Of a stretch of DNA of 6,898 bases, positions 6,522 to 6,898 are shown one piece after another. Made by a program: the position numbers and the translations under genes. Under the pieces are notes generated by a model. The model made no database searches, was not told the DNA's origin, and saw nothing but the letters and a program-made list of their open reading frames with translations. Numbering within the stretch: the first letter of the stretch is position 1; every line of letters begins with the position of its first letter. This stretch comes from Magnetominusculus dajiuhuensis (lineage in GTDB: Bacteria; Nitrospirota; Thermodesulfovibrionia; Thermodesulfovibrionales; Magnetobacteriaceae), in assembly GCF_046044395.1 (NCBI RefSeq), contig NZ_JBJUSG010000161.1, forward strand, positions 1 to 6,898. Reading direction: 5' to 3'.

Positions 6522-6737
6522 TTATACCCCTCAGGTACCGCCGCAGCCGATTGTAACCTTTTCACCCTCGACGATTATCGGCACTTGCCTCACACCGTCT
6601 GAGTGCTTGAGCATCGCCGCCATATTGGCATTGTTTTTTAGTACATCAACATACTCAGCCCTGTCACCGTAGGCCGACCTGGCCTTTTCGGTGTAGGGTC
6701 AGCCCGCCTTGCCGTAGATTATTATCTTGTCTTTCAT
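6522..6737 (-). CDS. Thioredoxin/glutaredoxin-like selenoprotein with two Sec residues (UXX-star type)
   Basis: Reading the minus strand from ATG 6737 with UGA as selenocysteine gives 71 aa ending at UAA 6524-6522. The N-terminus KIIIYGKAGUPYTEKAR has beta strand 1 and a redox motif U13-P-Y-T16 in place of CPYC. GVRQVPIIVEGEKVTIGCGG (48-67) carries the cis-proline segment (VP, P53) and the next strands of a thioredoxin/glutaredoxin fold. The C-terminus is GTUGV-stop, with U69 three residues from the end and C65 close by. Read with UGA as stop it would collapse into useless fragments, yet the fold motifs continue without a break across the first UGA. A strong GGGAGGT lies 9 nt upstream of ATG. 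The likely role is a small cytoplasmic thiol/selenol redox protein; the substrate is unknown. The layout matches the family I recall as UXX-star (seleno)protein, named for U-x-x-stop (from memory, not searched). Confidence 0.87.
6665..6693 (-). promoter_or_regulatory. Putative SECIS hairpin for Sec13
   Basis: On the minus strand CACCG (6693-6689) pairs with CGGUG (6669-6665). After an AAA/A internal loop, AGGCC (6685-6681) pairs with GGCCU (6675-6671) around the loop AGGUC (6680-6676). The loop starts 18 nt after the UGA (6701-6699). A GGUC-bearing apical loop at this distance resembles the E. coli fdhF SECIS bound by SelB. The element lies wholly inside the coding region, as bacterial SECIS elements do. 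Confidence 0.75.
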
Positions 6738-6746
6738 CGTTAATAA

Positions 6747-6753
6747 ACCTCCC
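6747..6753 (-). promoter_or_regulatory. Ribosome-binding site of the selenoprotein gene
   Basis: Read on the minus strand this is GGGAGGT, followed by 9 nt and then ATG 6737. It is a near-consensus Shine-Dalgarno and independent support that a real gene starts here despite the early UGA. I saw no convincing promoter between here and 6898. Confidence 0.75.
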
Positions 6754-6828
6754 GTTATTAAATCTTTGTACTCACTTCATGACATTTCTATCTGAACTTT
6801 CGCACCAAAGAATAGAGAATATACCCTT

Positions 6829-6870
6829 AGTCCGTCATTCTGGAGTCCGTCATTCCGGCTTGTCCGGAAT
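6829..6870. repeat. 15-bp tandem repeat running into an ATTCCGG hairpin
   Basis: AGTCCGTCATTCTGG (6829-6843) is repeated at 6844-6858 with one change (T to C). The second copy ends in ATTCCGG (6852-6858), which forms a perfect 7-bp hairpin with CCGGAAT (6864-6870) around a 5-nt loop. This CATTCCGG..CCGGAATC pattern resembles short dispersed intergenic repeats seen in several bacterial genomes. Without a T-tract it is not a clear terminator. The rest of 6738-6898 shows no further gene. Confidence 0.6.
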
Positions 6871-6898
6871 CGTGCGCCTGTGAGTGTGCATAGTCAGA

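Noticed and set aside
6522..6737. Decayed pseudogene with two stop codons
   Set aside because: Both interruptions are UGA rather than UAA or UAG, no frameshift is present, the ribosome-binding site is strong, and each UGA has a matching downstream hairpin. Selenocysteine explains it better.
6852..6870. Transcription terminator
   Set aside because: The hairpin is perfect but no T-tract follows on either strand and no gene end is adjacent. A dispersed repeat is likelier.

Overview
The window reads as a bacterial chromosome segment of roughly balanced G+C. It carries most of a surface-polysaccharide (O-antigen or capsule type) export and assembly cluster on the + strand. At the right end, convergent to it, is a small minus-strand selenoprotein gene that ordinary gene calling would miss. 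No gene fixes the taxon. A selenocysteine-using, probably anaerobic Gram-negative, for instance Nitrospirota or Desulfobacterota, is my best inference, from the type of selenoprotein and the short ATTCCGG...CCGGAAT repeats.

Layout. Positions 1-50 hold a 25-bp tandem repeat. Positions 130-1615 encode an overlapping ABC-2 permease/ATPase pair of Wzm/Wzt type. Positions 1673-2281 encode an AT-richer NYN-domain (PIN-like nuclease) protein with its own extended -10 promoter, apparently an insertion into the cluster. From 2414 to 6508 come a GT4 glycosyltransferase, an extended SDR nucleotide-sugar epimerase/dehydratase related to CDP-paratose/tyvelose epimerases, a sugar-phosphate nucleotidyltransferase and a second GT4 glycosyltransferase. 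The last three are coupled by a 4-nt overlap and then a 0-nt junction. A 23-bp tandem repeat with internal dyad symmetry separates the first glycosyltransferase from the SDR.

Working together: the nucleotidyltransferase would activate a sugar-1-phosphate, the SDR would modify the nucleotide sugar, the two glycosyltransferases would add sugars to a lipid-linked chain at the cytoplasmic face, and Wzm/Wzt would export the finished glycan.

The main discovery is at 6737-6522 on the minus strand. It is a 71-residue thioredoxin/glutaredoxin-like protein with two in-frame UGA codons. One sits in a UPYT redox motif (residue 13), the other at residue 69 in a C-terminal U-G-V-stop. Each UGA is followed, 18 and 20 nt later, by a hairpin with a 5-nt loop containing GGUC, which is what a bacterial SECIS element should look like. 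The second hairpin extends into the 3' end of the convergent glycosyltransferase gene. This matches what I recall as the UXX-star (seleno)protein family.
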